Notes: generated from the sequence alone by a model not told the origin. Shown: positions 7,654 to 19,743, counted from the first letter of the stretch. The stretch: 27,741 nt of DNA from an uncultured Verrucomicrobiales bacterium (GCA_937905985.1 CALCWC010000008.1:1-27741), one strand, 5' to 3'. Translations and numbers: made by a program.

Positions 7654-7682
7654 TTGACGGATGGCTTGTCCTGCTTCATACT
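7654..7682 (+). promoter_or_regulatory. Predicted promoter of the S6-like protease gene, leaderless
   Basis: TTGACG (7654-7659) and CATACT (7677-7682) are spaced by 17 bases, with six bases before the ATG at 7689. The box sequence, spacing and distance match the promoter at 18498-18526 of the other PEP-CTERM gene. Confidence 0.6.
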
Positions 7683-7688
7683 AAGAAT

Positions 7689-10600
7689 ATGCAACTCCGT
7701 CCGACCTCAGCCTGTCCCGGTGATTCTACGGCCACCCCCCAGCTTGACTTGTTCAAGCTTTCCGGCAGCGCGTGCAATTGGCCGGCTATCCTGTCGCCCG
7801 CCCTGCTGGCCCTTTGCCTGATGGGCAGCCCCGCCGCGCGTGCCGCGTACCTGCACCAGGATGCAACCTACATCACCTACACGGATTTTGGCCAGAACTG
7901 GGGACGCTACGTGACCGGAGCCACGAACGCCCTGCTGGATTATATCCGCCGGCAGGAAGGCGGCATTGTCATCACCTATACGGGAGGGCAGACGGGGTGC
8001 GCGATTTCCCTCTCCCAAGGGATGATTGATTTCGACAGCATGTCCGACTCGGGCAACGTCACGGCCTTGGGCGTGAACACGGTGGTGTCCGCGTACCATG
8101 TGTACACGGATCCCAACCTGAAGTCCCGCTTCAACCCCACGTTTACGGCGGACAAGTTGGGCAGCGCGTATGCCGTGCGCTACGCTACGGTGCAGCTTGC
8201 CACCCCCTTGCAGGCAGACGGCGAAACAGCGGCGGATTTCTGCATGGGCCGCCTCAGCAAGGTGGTGACGGATGTACGCACGACCACCCTTGCTGCAGAC
8301 TCGCCTACGGCACTTCCGTATCTCTACCGCGCGGGCAGCGGGGCCACCTACCGCATGAATGCAGAAGGCAAGCCCACTCGGCTTTGCAATGACATTTACA
8401 CCATCGGTAGCATCAATGATATCGTCCGCTACGGGGTGGACCCCGAGTATTCAACCGATATCCGCTTTGTGCAGACCAAGGCGGACTGGAGCACTTCCGG
8501 CATTTCTGTTTTCAACCCATTGCCCAGCATGGGAGCTGATTATGATTCCGGCAGCCCTGCCTGGATTTACAACTCGGCCACCAGGCGGTACGAGTACCTT
8601 GCGGCCATGCAGGGCATTGACCCAGAGGAGAACCTGACCCAATGGCTGCGCCCCACCGCCGCGTGGGCCCAGCAGCAGATGGCAGCCTATGACCGGACCG
8701 TGGCCACCACAGGGAACGCGACACTGCAGGTTTCCGCCGTTTCCGCGGAGGGGAAGGGCACCGTGACGGGTGGCGCCGCCACGGTGGAATTCAACGGCGT
8801 GGCGGAGGGCAGGCACACGTGGAAAGCACTCAACGCGGTGATGGACTCCAACACGTGGTACGCCTACGCCAATTCCTACATGGATGGCTACGGGGGAGAC
8901 ATGGGCTATCTGGCGGAGACGAGCAACCTGCTGTTCCAGGCATCGGATGCTCAGGGCGGCTCGCCCACCATAGGCATCCAGCTGGAGAAGACCGTGGATT
9001 TGGGCGTGGGCTATGCAGAGTTCACCAAGGCCACCCCGCAATCCGCAGAGGCGGAATTCATCATCAGCTCGCCCGGCGACGGAACAGCCACGTTCAACCA
9101 CGCGGGCTACGTGGTCAATGCGGGCGTGAACGTGCATGTGCAGCTCACCAACAGCGCGGACTACGCGCGGGAATGGCGCAAGATTGGCGCGGGAAACCTT
9201 TACATTGAGGGCAGCGGCAACAATTACATTGGTCTCAACCTCGGCGGCAGCGGCAGCACCTACCTGAACAGAACGGACGGCTATGCCGCCTACAACGTGT
9301 TGGCTAACACCGGGGCCACGGTGGTGCTGAAGGACGCGGACCAGATTGCGCGCGACTTCACCTTCGGCAACGGCGGCGGCGTGCTGGATTTCAACGGCTG
9401 CTCCATGGTATGGAACAACTCCGCCGCCGTGGAGGACACAGGCTTCACCATCCATGCGCTCACCGAGGAGGCTGTGATTGCCAACAACGGCAGCGGGACG
9501 AGCATCCTCACCATCACCGATGCCGGCAGCTCTTTCCTGGGCTCGTTCCGGGACTCTTCCACAGGGGCCCTGCGGGTGGCATACAACGGCACCGGCAGCC
9601 TGGCCTGGCACGGCATCGCGACCGACCTCTCGAACCATGAGGACAGCGGCATTGTGGTGCGGGGCGGCACGCTGGTGCTCAGCGGCACCCACACCGTGCA
9701 CGGGCAAGGCTCTGCCACGGGCACGAGCACTGATCGCTACACGAATGGCGACGACTGGCACTATGCCGATGCCACCGCCAATGTAACCGTGGAGGAAGGC
9801 GGGCGCTTTGAGCTGGGAAGCCACGCCCGTCTCATCGGCAACGTGACCGTGGAGGCGGGCGGCACCTTCGTGATGCATGAGGGTGTGCTGCACGAAGGGG
9901 AATACATTGAAGGCGGCCAGAGATTGCAATCCACCGCCGCGATTTCCGCATTCTACGGCCTCAAGGGAAACGTGCTCCTGGTGGAGAACGCTGCAATGTT
10001 GGCGGATATCAGCGGAGAAGCCACCGTTGCCACCGAATTTGCCCACTCCATCAGCGGCGCGGGCGCCCTTACCAAAACGGGGGAGGGTACCCTGCGCTTG
10101 ACGGGGAGCATCACCTGCACCGGCGGCATTACCATTCAGGCCGGCACGCTGGACCTGGCAACTTCCGTCAACTTGAGCACGGTGCCCTCCATTGCCACCA
10201 CCTCTACCACCATCCAAGCCCGCGAGGACGCGGACAGTGCCTTGCTGGAGATGGTGAGCGTGTCCGCCGGCCTCATTGCCGGCACGGACAGGCGTGCCAG
10301 CCTGGCGGACGGGCTCTACATCGAGTCCATAGTGAACCTTATGGTCAAGGACATGACCATCACCGCCAACAATGAGATTCATGTGGGTGACAACACCATC
10401 ACCCTCAAGGATGTCACCATCAAGATTTCGGACGACATCGGCACGTGGGTGGAGGGCATTTTCCACTTTGACCTGAAATCCCTCATCAACTGCGAGTTGG
10501 TGATGCAGAACGTCCTGCTGGACGCCTCCGACCTCACCCTGCCGGAAGGTTACGACCCAGCCACAACATCCGTGGTGTTCGACTTCGGGGATGACGTGAC

Positions 10601-10799
10601 CATTCGGCAAGCCACCGGGCTGGATATGCGCTTGGGCAACTACTTGAGCCTTTCCCCAGCCTATAATGAACACGGTCAGGTCATCTTCACCAAGCTGGTT
10701 CCCACCCCTGAACCCACCACGGGAACGCTGGGCTTGCTTTCCCTTGCGGTCCTCGCCGCAAGAAGACGCAAGCCGGCAACCGGCAGTGAAAAAACTTGA
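7689..10799 (+). CDS. S6-like serine protease with beta-strand repeats and PEP-CTERM-like tail
   Basis: This 1036-residue secreted protein has a long N-terminus with a hydrophobic segment (about 33-46) and probable cleavage near 53. Residues about 60-310 resemble the S6 (IgA protease/SPATE) fold: DFGQNWGRYVTGATN, GMIDFDSMS, VVSAYHV (His137) and ADYDSGSPAW (Ser287, with Tyr where the family usually has Gly). GRLSKVVTDV matches the SPATE VPRLxKLVTEV segment. The catalytic Asp is uncertain. A beta-solenoid follows, with an autotransporter-associated repeat LTKTGEGTLRLTG...TIQAGTLDL. The end (PEPTTGTLGLLSLAVLAARRRK) is a PEP-CTERM-like sorting signal, not an autotransporter barrel. Met at 7689 fits the promoter; an in-frame Met at 7629 lies upstream of it. 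Confidence 0.8.
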   Translation: MQLRPTSACPGDSTATPQLDLFKLSGSACNWPAILSPALLALCLMGSPAARAAYLHQDATYITYTDFGQNWGRYVTGATNALLDYIRRQEGGIVITYTGGQTGCAISLSQGMIDFDSMSDSGNVTALGVNTVVSAYHVYTDPNLKSRFNPTFTADKLGSAYAVRYATVQLATPLQADGETAADFCMGRLSKVVTDVRTTTLAADSPTALPYLYRAGSGATYRMNAEGKPTRLCNDIYTIGSINDIVRYGVDPEYSTDIRFVQTKADWSTSGISVFNPLPSMGADYDSGSPAWIYNSATRRYEYLAAMQGIDPEENLTQWLRPTAAWAQQQMAAYDRTVATTGNATLQVSAVSAEGKGTVTGGAATVEFNGVAEGRHTWKALNAVMDSNTWYAYANSYMDGYGGDMGYLAETSNLLFQASDAQGGSPTIGIQLEKTVDLGVGYAEFTKATPQSAEAEFIISSPGDGTATFNHAGYVVNAGVNVHVQLTNSADYAREWRKIGAGNLYIEGSGNNYIGLNLGGSGSTYLNRTDGYAAYNVLANTGATVVLKDADQIARDFTFGNGGGVLDFNGCSMVWNNSAAVEDTGFTIHALTEEAVIANNGSGTSILTITDAGSSFLGSFRDSSTGALRVAYNGTGSLAWHGIATDLSNHEDSGIVVRGGTLVLSGTHTVHGQGSATGTSTDRYTNGDDWHYADATANVTVEEGGRFELGSHARLIGNVTVEAGGTFVMHEGVLHEGEYIEGGQRLQSTAAISAFYGLKGNVLLVENAAMLADISGEATVATEFAHSISGAGALTKTGEGTLRLTGSITCTGGITIQAGTLDLATSVNLSTVPSIATTSTTIQAREDADSALLEMVSVSAGLIAGTDRRASLADGLYIESIVNLMVKDMTITANNEIHVGDNTITLKDVTIKISDDIGTWVEGIFHFDLKSLINCELVMQNVLLDASDLTLPEGYDPATTSVVFDFGDDVTIRQATGLDMRLGNYLSLSPAYNEHGQVIFTKLVPTPEPTTGTLGLLSLAVLAARRRKPATGSEKT

Positions 10800-10824
10800 C
10801 ACGCGCGTGTCGGAGTGGTAGCAT
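10796..10824 (+). promoter_or_regulatory. Predicted nuoA promoter with an internal palindrome
   Basis: A consensus TTGACA (10796-10801) and TAGCAT (10819-10824) are spaced by 17 bases; the expected start is near 10831 and the ATG is at 10841. The -35 box overlaps the TGA stop of the protease gene. A perfect 14-base palindrome, GACACGCGCGTGTC (10798-10811), begins inside the -35 box and covers half of the spacer, a typical operator position. Confidence 0.65.
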
Positions 10825-10840
10825 ACGCGCGCTAAAGACC

Positions 10841-11233
10841 ATGCAGGAGTATTTTTCAGCGTTGATCCAGTTGGTGGCGGGCTTCGGCTTCGCCGGAATG
10901 ATAATTGTGCTGAGCATTGTGTTTGGGCGCCGCTCGAAGATGCGCAACGCCATGAAGGTGCCGTATGAATGCGGCAACGTGCCGGAGGGCGACGGAGCCC
11001 CCGCCATGTTCTCCATCAAGTTCTACCTGGTGGCCATCCTGTTCCTGGTGTTCGACCTGGAGGTGGTGTTCCTGTACCCGTGGGCGCTCGGCTTCAAGGA
11101 TTTTGTGGTGAACAACGGCGCAGCGTTCGGCGCCATGGCTGTGTTCATTGGCGTGCTGATGATTGCCTACCTGTACGCCGTGGGCAAGGGTGTCATCACC
11201 TGGCACCGCAACCCCGCCCCGCGCAAGTTCTAA
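10841..11233 (+). CDS. nuoA: NADH-quinone oxidoreductase subunit A
   Basis: This 130-residue membrane subunit of respiratory complex I has three transmembrane segments and the conserved loop VPYECG, whose Cys belongs to the quinone-site region, followed by FSIKFYLVAILFLVFDLEVVFLYPWA. It helps couple quinone reduction to proton pumping in the cytoplasmic membrane. ATG at 10841 is chosen because it fits the promoter and gives the usual N-terminus; no other complex I gene is adjacent on either side, although nuoA normally heads nuoBCD. A terminator follows at 11264. The rest of the complex must be encoded elsewhere, or this is an extra copy. Confidence 0.92.
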   Translation: MQEYFSALIQLVAGFGFAGMIIVLSIVFGRRSKMRNAMKVPYECGNVPEGDGAPAMFSIKFYLVAILFLVFDLEVVFLYPWALGFKDFVVNNGAAFGAMAVFIGVLMIAYLYAVGKGVITWHRNPAPRKF

Positions 11234-11263
11234 TACGCGCGGCATTGCCGCTCCCTTTCAAAC

Positions 11264-11288
11264 GCCCCGCTGCGGCGGGGCATTTTTT
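11264..11288 (+). terminator. Intrinsic terminator after nuoA
   Basis: A seven-base-pair stem, GCCCCGC/GCGGGGC, with loop TGCG (11264-11281) is followed by CATTTTTT. It lies between nuoA and metH, only about 13 bases before the metH start codon. Confidence 0.85.
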
Positions 11289-11300
11289 CACCCCGTTCCC

Positions 11301-15035
<3,735 letters not shown>

Positions 15036-15064
15036 TTTTTCGATTAGCCTCTCGAAATGAGGCG

Positions 15065-15208
15065 GTGGAAGCTCCCCCGGCCGGACACCGCAGCCTGCGC
15101 GATTGGGTGACGGCGCATGCCGACACCTTGGGCAAAACCTATGCCAGCGAGCTCTCCCGCAGGGCGCCGCTTGTATCCAAGTGGGCAGTTTTGCGTCATG
15201 ATTGTTAA
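15065..15208 (+). other. Possible 47-residue small ORF or gene remnant
   Basis: Between metH and the malic enzyme gene a GTG-started frame encodes 47 residues with the composition of real protein, including SLRDWVTAHADTLGKTYASE and PLVSKWAVLRHD. There is no good start codon or ribosome site, and the frame is open back into the metH end. It could be a degenerate gene piece. No family is recognised. The rest of this 240-base gap holds AT-rich leader sequence before 15276. Confidence 0.25.
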
Positions 15209-15275
15209 ATCCGCTTGCCATTTTAGTGATTTTTCATAAAATCCCGCCCGCAAACTTTTTGTTAGCAATCATACC

Positions 15276-16583
15276 ATGAGCTTAGAAGAAAAATCACTTC
15301 AATACCATGAGACCCCCAAGCCCGGCAAGCTGGAGGTTTTGCCCTGCAAGTCCTGTTTCTCCATAGACGACCTGACGGTGGCATACTCCCCCGGGGTGGC
15401 GGCTCCCTGCCTGAAGATCAAGGAAGACCACCAGGCATCCAACCTCTACACCAACCGCAGCAACCTGGTGGGCGTCATCAGCAACGGGACCGCCGTGCTG
15501 GGGCTCGGCAATATTGGAGCCTTCGCCGCCAAGCCGGTCATGGAGGGTAAGGCCCTTCTGTTCAAGGTGTATGCAGACGTGGATGCCTACGACATCGAGC
15601 TGGATATCGAAAAGCCGGAGTACTTCATTGAGGCCGTGAAGCATCTGGCGCCCACTTTCGGTGCCATCAACCTGGAGGACATCAAGGCCCCGGAGTGCTT
15701 CTACATTGAGCAGCGCCTGCGCGAGGAAATGAACATCCCCGTCTTCCATGACGACCAGCACGGCACCGCCGTGATCACGGGTGCCGCCCTGCTGAACGCC
15801 GCCGAACTCACGGGCCGCCGCCTGCACGAAATGCGTTGCGTGGTATGCGGTGCCGGTGCCGCCGGCATTGCCTGTGCCAAGTTCTACATGCAGCTCGGTG
15901 TGCGCCGCGAAAACATCTATATGTTCGATTCCAAGGGGCTTATCCACATCAGCCGCCCGGATCTGCACCCCACCAAGGCCCTCTTTGCCCAGTATGAGGA
16001 TTGCACCATGGAGCAGGCCCTGACTGGGGCGCACGTTTTCCTGGGCCTTTCCCGCGCCGGGCTCCTCAAGCCCGAGATGGTTCGCAGCATGGCTCCCCAG
16101 CCCATCATCTTCGCCTGCGCCAATCCCGACCCCGAAATTACTTACCAGGAGGCCAAGGCTGCCCGCCCGGACTGCATTATGGGTTCCGGCCGCAGCGATT
16201 GGCCCAACCAGGTCAACAATGTCAGCTGCTTCCCCTATCTCTTCCGTGCCGCGCTGGACATGGAGGCCGTCCGCATCAACGAGTCCATGAAGATAGCCGC
16301 CGCCCACGCGCTGGCCGCCCTGGCCCGCGAAAAGGTGCCTGCCGAGGTGGTGGCCGCCAACGGCGGAGTGGAGCTGGAGTACGGCACGGAATACGTGATC
16401 CCGAAGCCCTTCGACCCGCGTATGATGGAGTTCCTGTGCCCGGCCATTGCAGAGGCTGCCGTGGCCTCCGGCGTGGCTCGCCGCCCCTTGCGTAACCGCG
16501 CCGAGTATGTGGCGGAGCTCAAGGAGCGCGTCCGCAACGTGCAGAGCCGCATCCACTCCTTGGTAGACAGCTACGCCCAATAA
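15276..16583 (+). CDS. Malic enzyme (short, single-domain form)
   Basis: This 435-residue cytosolic enzyme oxidatively decarboxylates malate to pyruvate with NAD(P)+. Visible motifs are the Tyr-containing VAYSPGVAAPC near residue 35, GLGNIGAFAAKPVMEGKALLFK with the catalytic Lys region, a metal-site FHDDQHGTA, and the nucleotide-binding CGAGAAGIACAK. The C-terminal phosphotransacetylase-like domain of MaeB is absent, so this is the short bacterial form. NAD versus NADP use cannot be read reliably. The ATG at 15276 gives the conventional N-terminus. A strong terminator follows at 16603. Confidence 0.92.
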   Translation: MSLEEKSLQYHETPKPGKLEVLPCKSCFSIDDLTVAYSPGVAAPCLKIKEDHQASNLYTNRSNLVGVISNGTAVLGLGNIGAFAAKPVMEGKALLFKVYADVDAYDIELDIEKPEYFIEAVKHLAPTFGAINLEDIKAPECFYIEQRLREEMNIPVFHDDQHGTAVITGAALLNAAELTGRRLHEMRCVVCGAGAAGIACAKFYMQLGVRRENIYMFDSKGLIHISRPDLHPTKALFAQYEDCTMEQALTGAHVFLGLSRAGLLKPEMVRSMAPQPIIFACANPDPEITYQEAKAARPDCIMGSGRSDWPNQVNNVSCFPYLFRAALDMEAVRINESMKIAAAHALAALAREKVPAEVVAANGGVELEYGTEYVIPKPFDPRMMEFLCPAIAEAAVASGVARRPLRNRAEYVAELKERVRNVQSRIHSLVDSYAQ

Positions 16584-16602
16584 GACCGGGCAAACTTGTT
16601 TT

Positions 16603-16639
16603 CAAAAATCCCCGCGCCTTCCCGGTGCGGGGATTTTTG
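16603..16639. terminator. Bidirectional intrinsic terminator
   Basis: A perfect 13-base-pair stem, CAAAAATCCCCGC/GCGGGGATTTTTG, encloses an 11-base loop. The GC-rich core with A-run on one side and T-run on the other should work in both directions. It lies between the convergent malic enzyme gene and the PEP-CTERM gene. Confidence 0.9.
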
Positions 16640-16670
16640 ATAGGTGAAAGCACTCTGGGCGCGGACAAGC

Positions 16671-18491
16671 TTACGCGCGGCGTCTCCGCAAGCTGAGGGC
16701 GGCGAGGGCAAGCAGGCCCAGCGTGCCCGTGGCGGGTTCCGGCGTCTGTGCCGTGGCGTGGAACTCAAGTTTGCCTCCCTCCGCGAGCTTCAACTCGGTG
16801 TCGTAGCCCTTCATGCCCAGACGCACGCTGTCGTCATGGGTGATGTTCACATCATCGCCGAAATTCAGCGCCACGTCCGCATCCTGCAGGTCGAATTCCA
16901 GCGCCGAGGCGTCCAGATACACGTCGCCCAGCTGCAATTCGCAGTGGAACATGCCCGCGAGGTCGAAGTAGTAGACGTCATCCAGCAGCCGGTAGGTGGC
17001 GTCGGAAAGGTCGATGGTCACGTCGTTCCACAGCGTGATGGCTCCGTCCTTTGCAGTGGTTGTGAACGAGTTGTCCGCACCGATGGTGAGATTCCGAAAT
17101 TCGATATTCTGCTCGGTGGTGAAATCGATGTCGTCGATGCGGCTCCTCTCGGCGGATTCGCCCATGAACCAGCTGTAGCCTTGGATTTGCACGTTGTGCA
17201 GGGTGGCTTGTTCCGCCTCGCCAAGCACGGCGAGGGAGGCCTTTTTCTCCCAAACGGGTTCCTCGTCGCCAGACTTGCTCTCCAGGCTGATGGAGCCGCC
17301 CTTCAGCAGCTTCAAATCGCCGCCGTTCTGCATGTTCAGCGAGCCGGTTTCCAGCTTGCCCTCCACGGTGAGCGCGTGGGTGTTCACCAGCACGCTTTTC
17401 AGACGTCCGCCGTTGGAGAGCAGGGTGGAGTCTCCCCTCGCCTGCATGGTGTTGGCTGCCCGGTGGCCCGCCAGGTCCAGCGTTCCGGCGTTCATGATGA
17501 TGTCGCCGCCGTTGCCGTCGTTGTCGCCGCCGAAGGCGTAGTCAGCGGCGGCGCAGAGGGTGCCGCCGTTCACCACGGTGTCGCCATGGTAGGAGTTGTA
17601 GGTGCGGAATCCGTCGTAGTATCCGATGGTGAGCGTGCCGTCGCCCTCCTTGGTGAACCCGCCGTTGCCCTCAATTTTGTTGGTGAGCGCGCCGTTGAGG
17701 ATGGCGGCGGTGTTGCCGCTGGCCAGCTCAACCGTGGAGGCGCAGGAGAAGCCGCCCAAATCCAGCGTGCCGCCCTCCAGTTTCAGCGTGTTGCCGCTGT
17801 CGGCGAAAATCTCTCTGTTCATTGCCACAAGGGTTCCCTGCTTCAGCGTGATGTGGTCCACGCTGTTGCTCTCCGCCAGCATGAGCACGCCGTCCGACAC
17901 CTTCACCAGCGTGCCGGTGCCGCTGAGCGATCCGATGGTGGCGGAGTCTATCTCCGCCTCCGCGCTTTTGCTGATGGTGACGTTCTGCAGCTCCCGCCCG
18001 TGTACCAGCAGGGTGGCGTTGTCTGTGAATTGGATATCCTGCCCGCTGAATCCGGCCACGGAAGCCGCCACCTCCAGCGTGCCGCCGTCCAGCTTCACCC
18101 CGCCGTCCACATAGATGGCCGGCGTTTGGATGGTGAGCGTGCCGCTGCCGCCCTTGTTCAGCGGACCTTTGACGGTCAGGCTGCCGAAGCCCTCCGCAGC
18201 CGAGAACGTGTAGTCCGCGATCCCATACACCAATACTCTCGATACCTTGATGTCTGCGGCTTCCCCCGCGGGTGTCAGGACAACATTCCCCGCGCCGTCG
18301 CCGCGGAACTCCACAAGGTCGTCTTGCCGGAAAACCGTTGCTTCCGGGGTACTTCCCCCGGTATTCCAGTTGGCGGTTTTGCCGACATCCCAGACGCCGT
18401 TCCCCGCGGCGTTGTCCCAGACGATGGTTTCCGCGGCGGCGTGGCCGCAGCAGGCGGCCAGCAGCAGGGCGAGTGTGCGTGCAATCCTCAT
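16671..18491 (-). CDS. Secreted beta-strand-repeat protein with PEP-CTERM-like tail
   Basis: This 606-residue protein has a signal peptide (MRIARTLALLLAACCGHAAA), then IVWDNAAGNGVWDVGKTANW, the usual opening of autotransporter-associated repeat proteins. Several Gly-rich beta repeats follow (for example GFTKEGDGTLTIG, VNGGTLCAAA, IMNAGTLDLAG), predicting a beta-solenoid on the cell surface. The last ~20 residues (PEPATGTLGLLALAALSLRRRRA) form a PEP-CTERM-like sorting tail. The ~120 residues before the tail are clearly related to the same region of the S6-like protease at 7689-10799. There is no catalytic domain, so a structural or adhesive surface role is inferred. Met at 18491 is fixed by the signal peptide and promoter. 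Confidence 0.82.
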   Translation of the reverse strand: MRIARTLALLLAACCGHAAAETIVWDNAAGNGVWDVGKTANWNTGGSTPEATVFRQDDLVEFRGDGAGNVVLTPAGEAADIKVSRVLVYGIADYTFSAAEGFGSLTVKGPLNKGGSGTLTIQTPAIYVDGGVKLDGGTLEVAASVAGFSGQDIQFTDNATLLVHGRELQNVTISKSAEAEIDSATIGSLSGTGTLVKVSDGVLMLAESNSVDHITLKQGTLVAMNREIFADSGNTLKLEGGTLDLGGFSCASTVELASGNTAAILNGALTNKIEGNGGFTKEGDGTLTIGYYDGFRTYNSYHGDTVVNGGTLCAAADYAFGGDNDGNGGDIIMNAGTLDLAGHRAANTMQARGDSTLLSNGGRLKSVLVNTHALTVEGKLETGSLNMQNGGDLKLLKGGSISLESKSGDEEPVWEKKASLAVLGEAEQATLHNVQIQGYSWFMGESAERSRIDDIDFTTEQNIEFRNLTIGADNSFTTTAKDGAITLWNDVTIDLSDATYRLLDDVYYFDLAGMFHCELQLGDVYLDASALEFDLQDADVALNFGDDVNITHDDSVRLGMKGYDTELKLAEGGKLEFHATAQTPEPATGTLGLLALAALSLRRRRA

Positions 18492-18497
18492 GCCCCC

Positions 18498-18526
18498 ATT
18501 GTGGCATGAAACGCGGCGCGCGTCAA
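18498..18526 (-). promoter_or_regulatory. Predicted promoter of the second PEP-CTERM gene, leaderless
   Basis: On the minus strand TTGACG (18526-18521) and CACAAT (18503-18498) are spaced by 17 bases, with six bases before the ATG at 18491. The geometry is the same as at 7654-7682. It starts 12 bases after the stop of the upstream reductase gene. Confidence 0.6.
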
Positions 18527-18537
18527 GGCGCGGGAAA

Positions 18538-19671
18538 TCAATACACGTCTTTGCGGTAGCGCTTGTCTTTTTGCATGGCGGCAAGGTATTCCGCGGCAGC
18601 CTCCGGGGAAAGGTTGCCTTGGGAGGAGATGATGCCGAGAAGGGCGGCCTCCACGTCCTTGGCCATGCGTGCGGCATCTCCGCACATGTAGAAGTAGGCT
18701 CCGGCATTGAGCCACTTCCAGACATCGGCGGCGTTCTGCTCCATGAGGTGCTGCACGTAAACCTTGTGGTCCTGGTCGCGGCTCCAGGCTGCGGAGTAGC
18801 GCATCTTGCCAGCGGTCACCAGCGCGTCGATTTCGTCCTCGTAGCAGGCGTCGGTGGCCTGGTGGGGATTGCCGAAGAAGAACCACATGTCACCCTCTGC
18901 CTTGTCGAGCGTGCGCTGCTGCCAGAACGCGCGGAACGGGGCGATGCCGGCGCCAGGCCCCACCATGATGATGGGCGTGGCGGGATCTTCCGGCAGGTGG
19001 AAACCCGGCTTGGACTGCACGAACACGCGCACCTTGTCGCCCGTCTTCACGCGGTCCGCCAGGTAGATGGAGCACACGCCCTTGCGCGGACGCTCGCTGT
19101 GCTTGGGGTTGTAGCGCACGGCGCCAACGCAAAGGGAGACCTGCCCCGGCACATAGTCCGGGCTGCTGGCGATGGAATAGAGGCGCGGGGTGAGCTTGCC
19201 GAGGCAGGACACGAACTGGGTGGCATCCTCGAACTTGGCGGTGGTTTCAGGGTTTTCGGCCAGATCCAGCAAATCGCGTCCGTGGGAGAAGGCGCGGAGC
19301 TGTTCGGTATCCTCGATAATCGCCGCCAGCTTGGCACTCTGTGCCACGGCGTTCCACTTGCTCAGCACGCCCTTCTTGATGGAGGAAATGTCGTATGCGG
19401 TGATGAGGGCTTCCCGCAGGGGTGCCACGGCGCCGCCGGGCAGAGCCACGCTCTCATCCGCTTTCAATCCCAGAGCGGCAATGAGGGCATCCACCAGTTC
19501 CGGGTCGTTCATCGGCAGCACGCCCAGGACATCGCCCGCCGTATATGCCATCCCGGAACCTTCCAGGGACAAATCAATCTGGTGCGTTTCCTTGGCGCTT
19601 CCAGGCTTGGTGACGGGGCGTACTGCCACCACGGTGGCAGGGAAAGGATTCTTGAGGCTGTACTGTTCCAT
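18538..19671 (-). CDS. CysJ-type diflavin reductase lacking the flavodoxin domain
   Basis: This 377-residue protein matches the FAD- and NADPH-binding part of sulfite reductase flavoprotein (CysJ). Seen are RLYSIASS (163-170, FAD binding), GVCSIYLADR (198-207), GPGAGIAPFRAFWQQR (about 238-253, pyridine nucleotide site), FFGNPHQATDACYEDE, and the C-terminal KDKRYRKDVY typical of CysJ. The N-terminal FMN flavodoxin domain (about 200 residues in CysJ) is absent, and the promoter directly upstream shows this is not an assembly cut. Its electron acceptor must therefore be a separate protein, perhaps a flavodoxin, ferredoxin or a sulfite reductase subunit encoded elsewhere. No cysI or cysH is adjacent. 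Confidence 0.85.
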   Translation of the reverse strand: MEQYSLKNPFPATVVAVRPVTKPGSAKETHQIDLSLEGSGMAYTAGDVLGVLPMNDPELVDALIAALGLKADESVALPGGAVAPLREALITAYDISSIKKGVLSKWNAVAQSAKLAAIIEDTEQLRAFSHGRDLLDLAENPETTAKFEDATQFVSCLGKLTPRLYSIASSPDYVPGQVSLCVGAVRYNPKHSERPRKGVCSIYLADRVKTGDKVRVFVQSKPGFHLPEDPATPIIMVGPGAGIAPFRAFWQQRTLDKAEGDMWFFFGNPHQATDACYEDEIDALVTAGKMRYSAAWSRDQDHKVYVQHLMEQNAADVWKWLNAGAYFYMCGDAARMAKDVEAALLGIISSQGNLSPEAAAEYLAAMQKDKRYRKDVY

Positions 19672-19698
19672 GGTTGTATTGCCGATTTACGGCGGCGC

Positions 19699-19728
19699 AT
19701 TATATTCTTGCCCCACCCGCCGTGTCAA
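19699..19728 (-). promoter_or_regulatory. Predicted consensus promoter of the CysJ-type gene
   Basis: On the minus strand a perfect TTGACA (19728-19723) and perfect TATAAT (19704-19699) are spaced by 18 bases. The ATG lies 27 bases beyond the -10 box, giving a leader of about 20 bases. Confidence 0.75.
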
Positions 19729-19743
19729 GCCAATAACGAAACA

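Noticed and set aside
8451..10802. Large minus-strand frame opposite the S6-like protease gene
   Set aside because: The protein is His/Gly/Val-rich with no domain, the usual shadow of a GC-rich gene. The same holds for long frames opposite metH, the PEP-CTERM gene and recN.
11234..11300. Cobalamin riboswitch before metH
   Set aside because: The gap is only 67 bases, is filled by a terminator, and has no B12-box-like sequence that could be recognised by eye.
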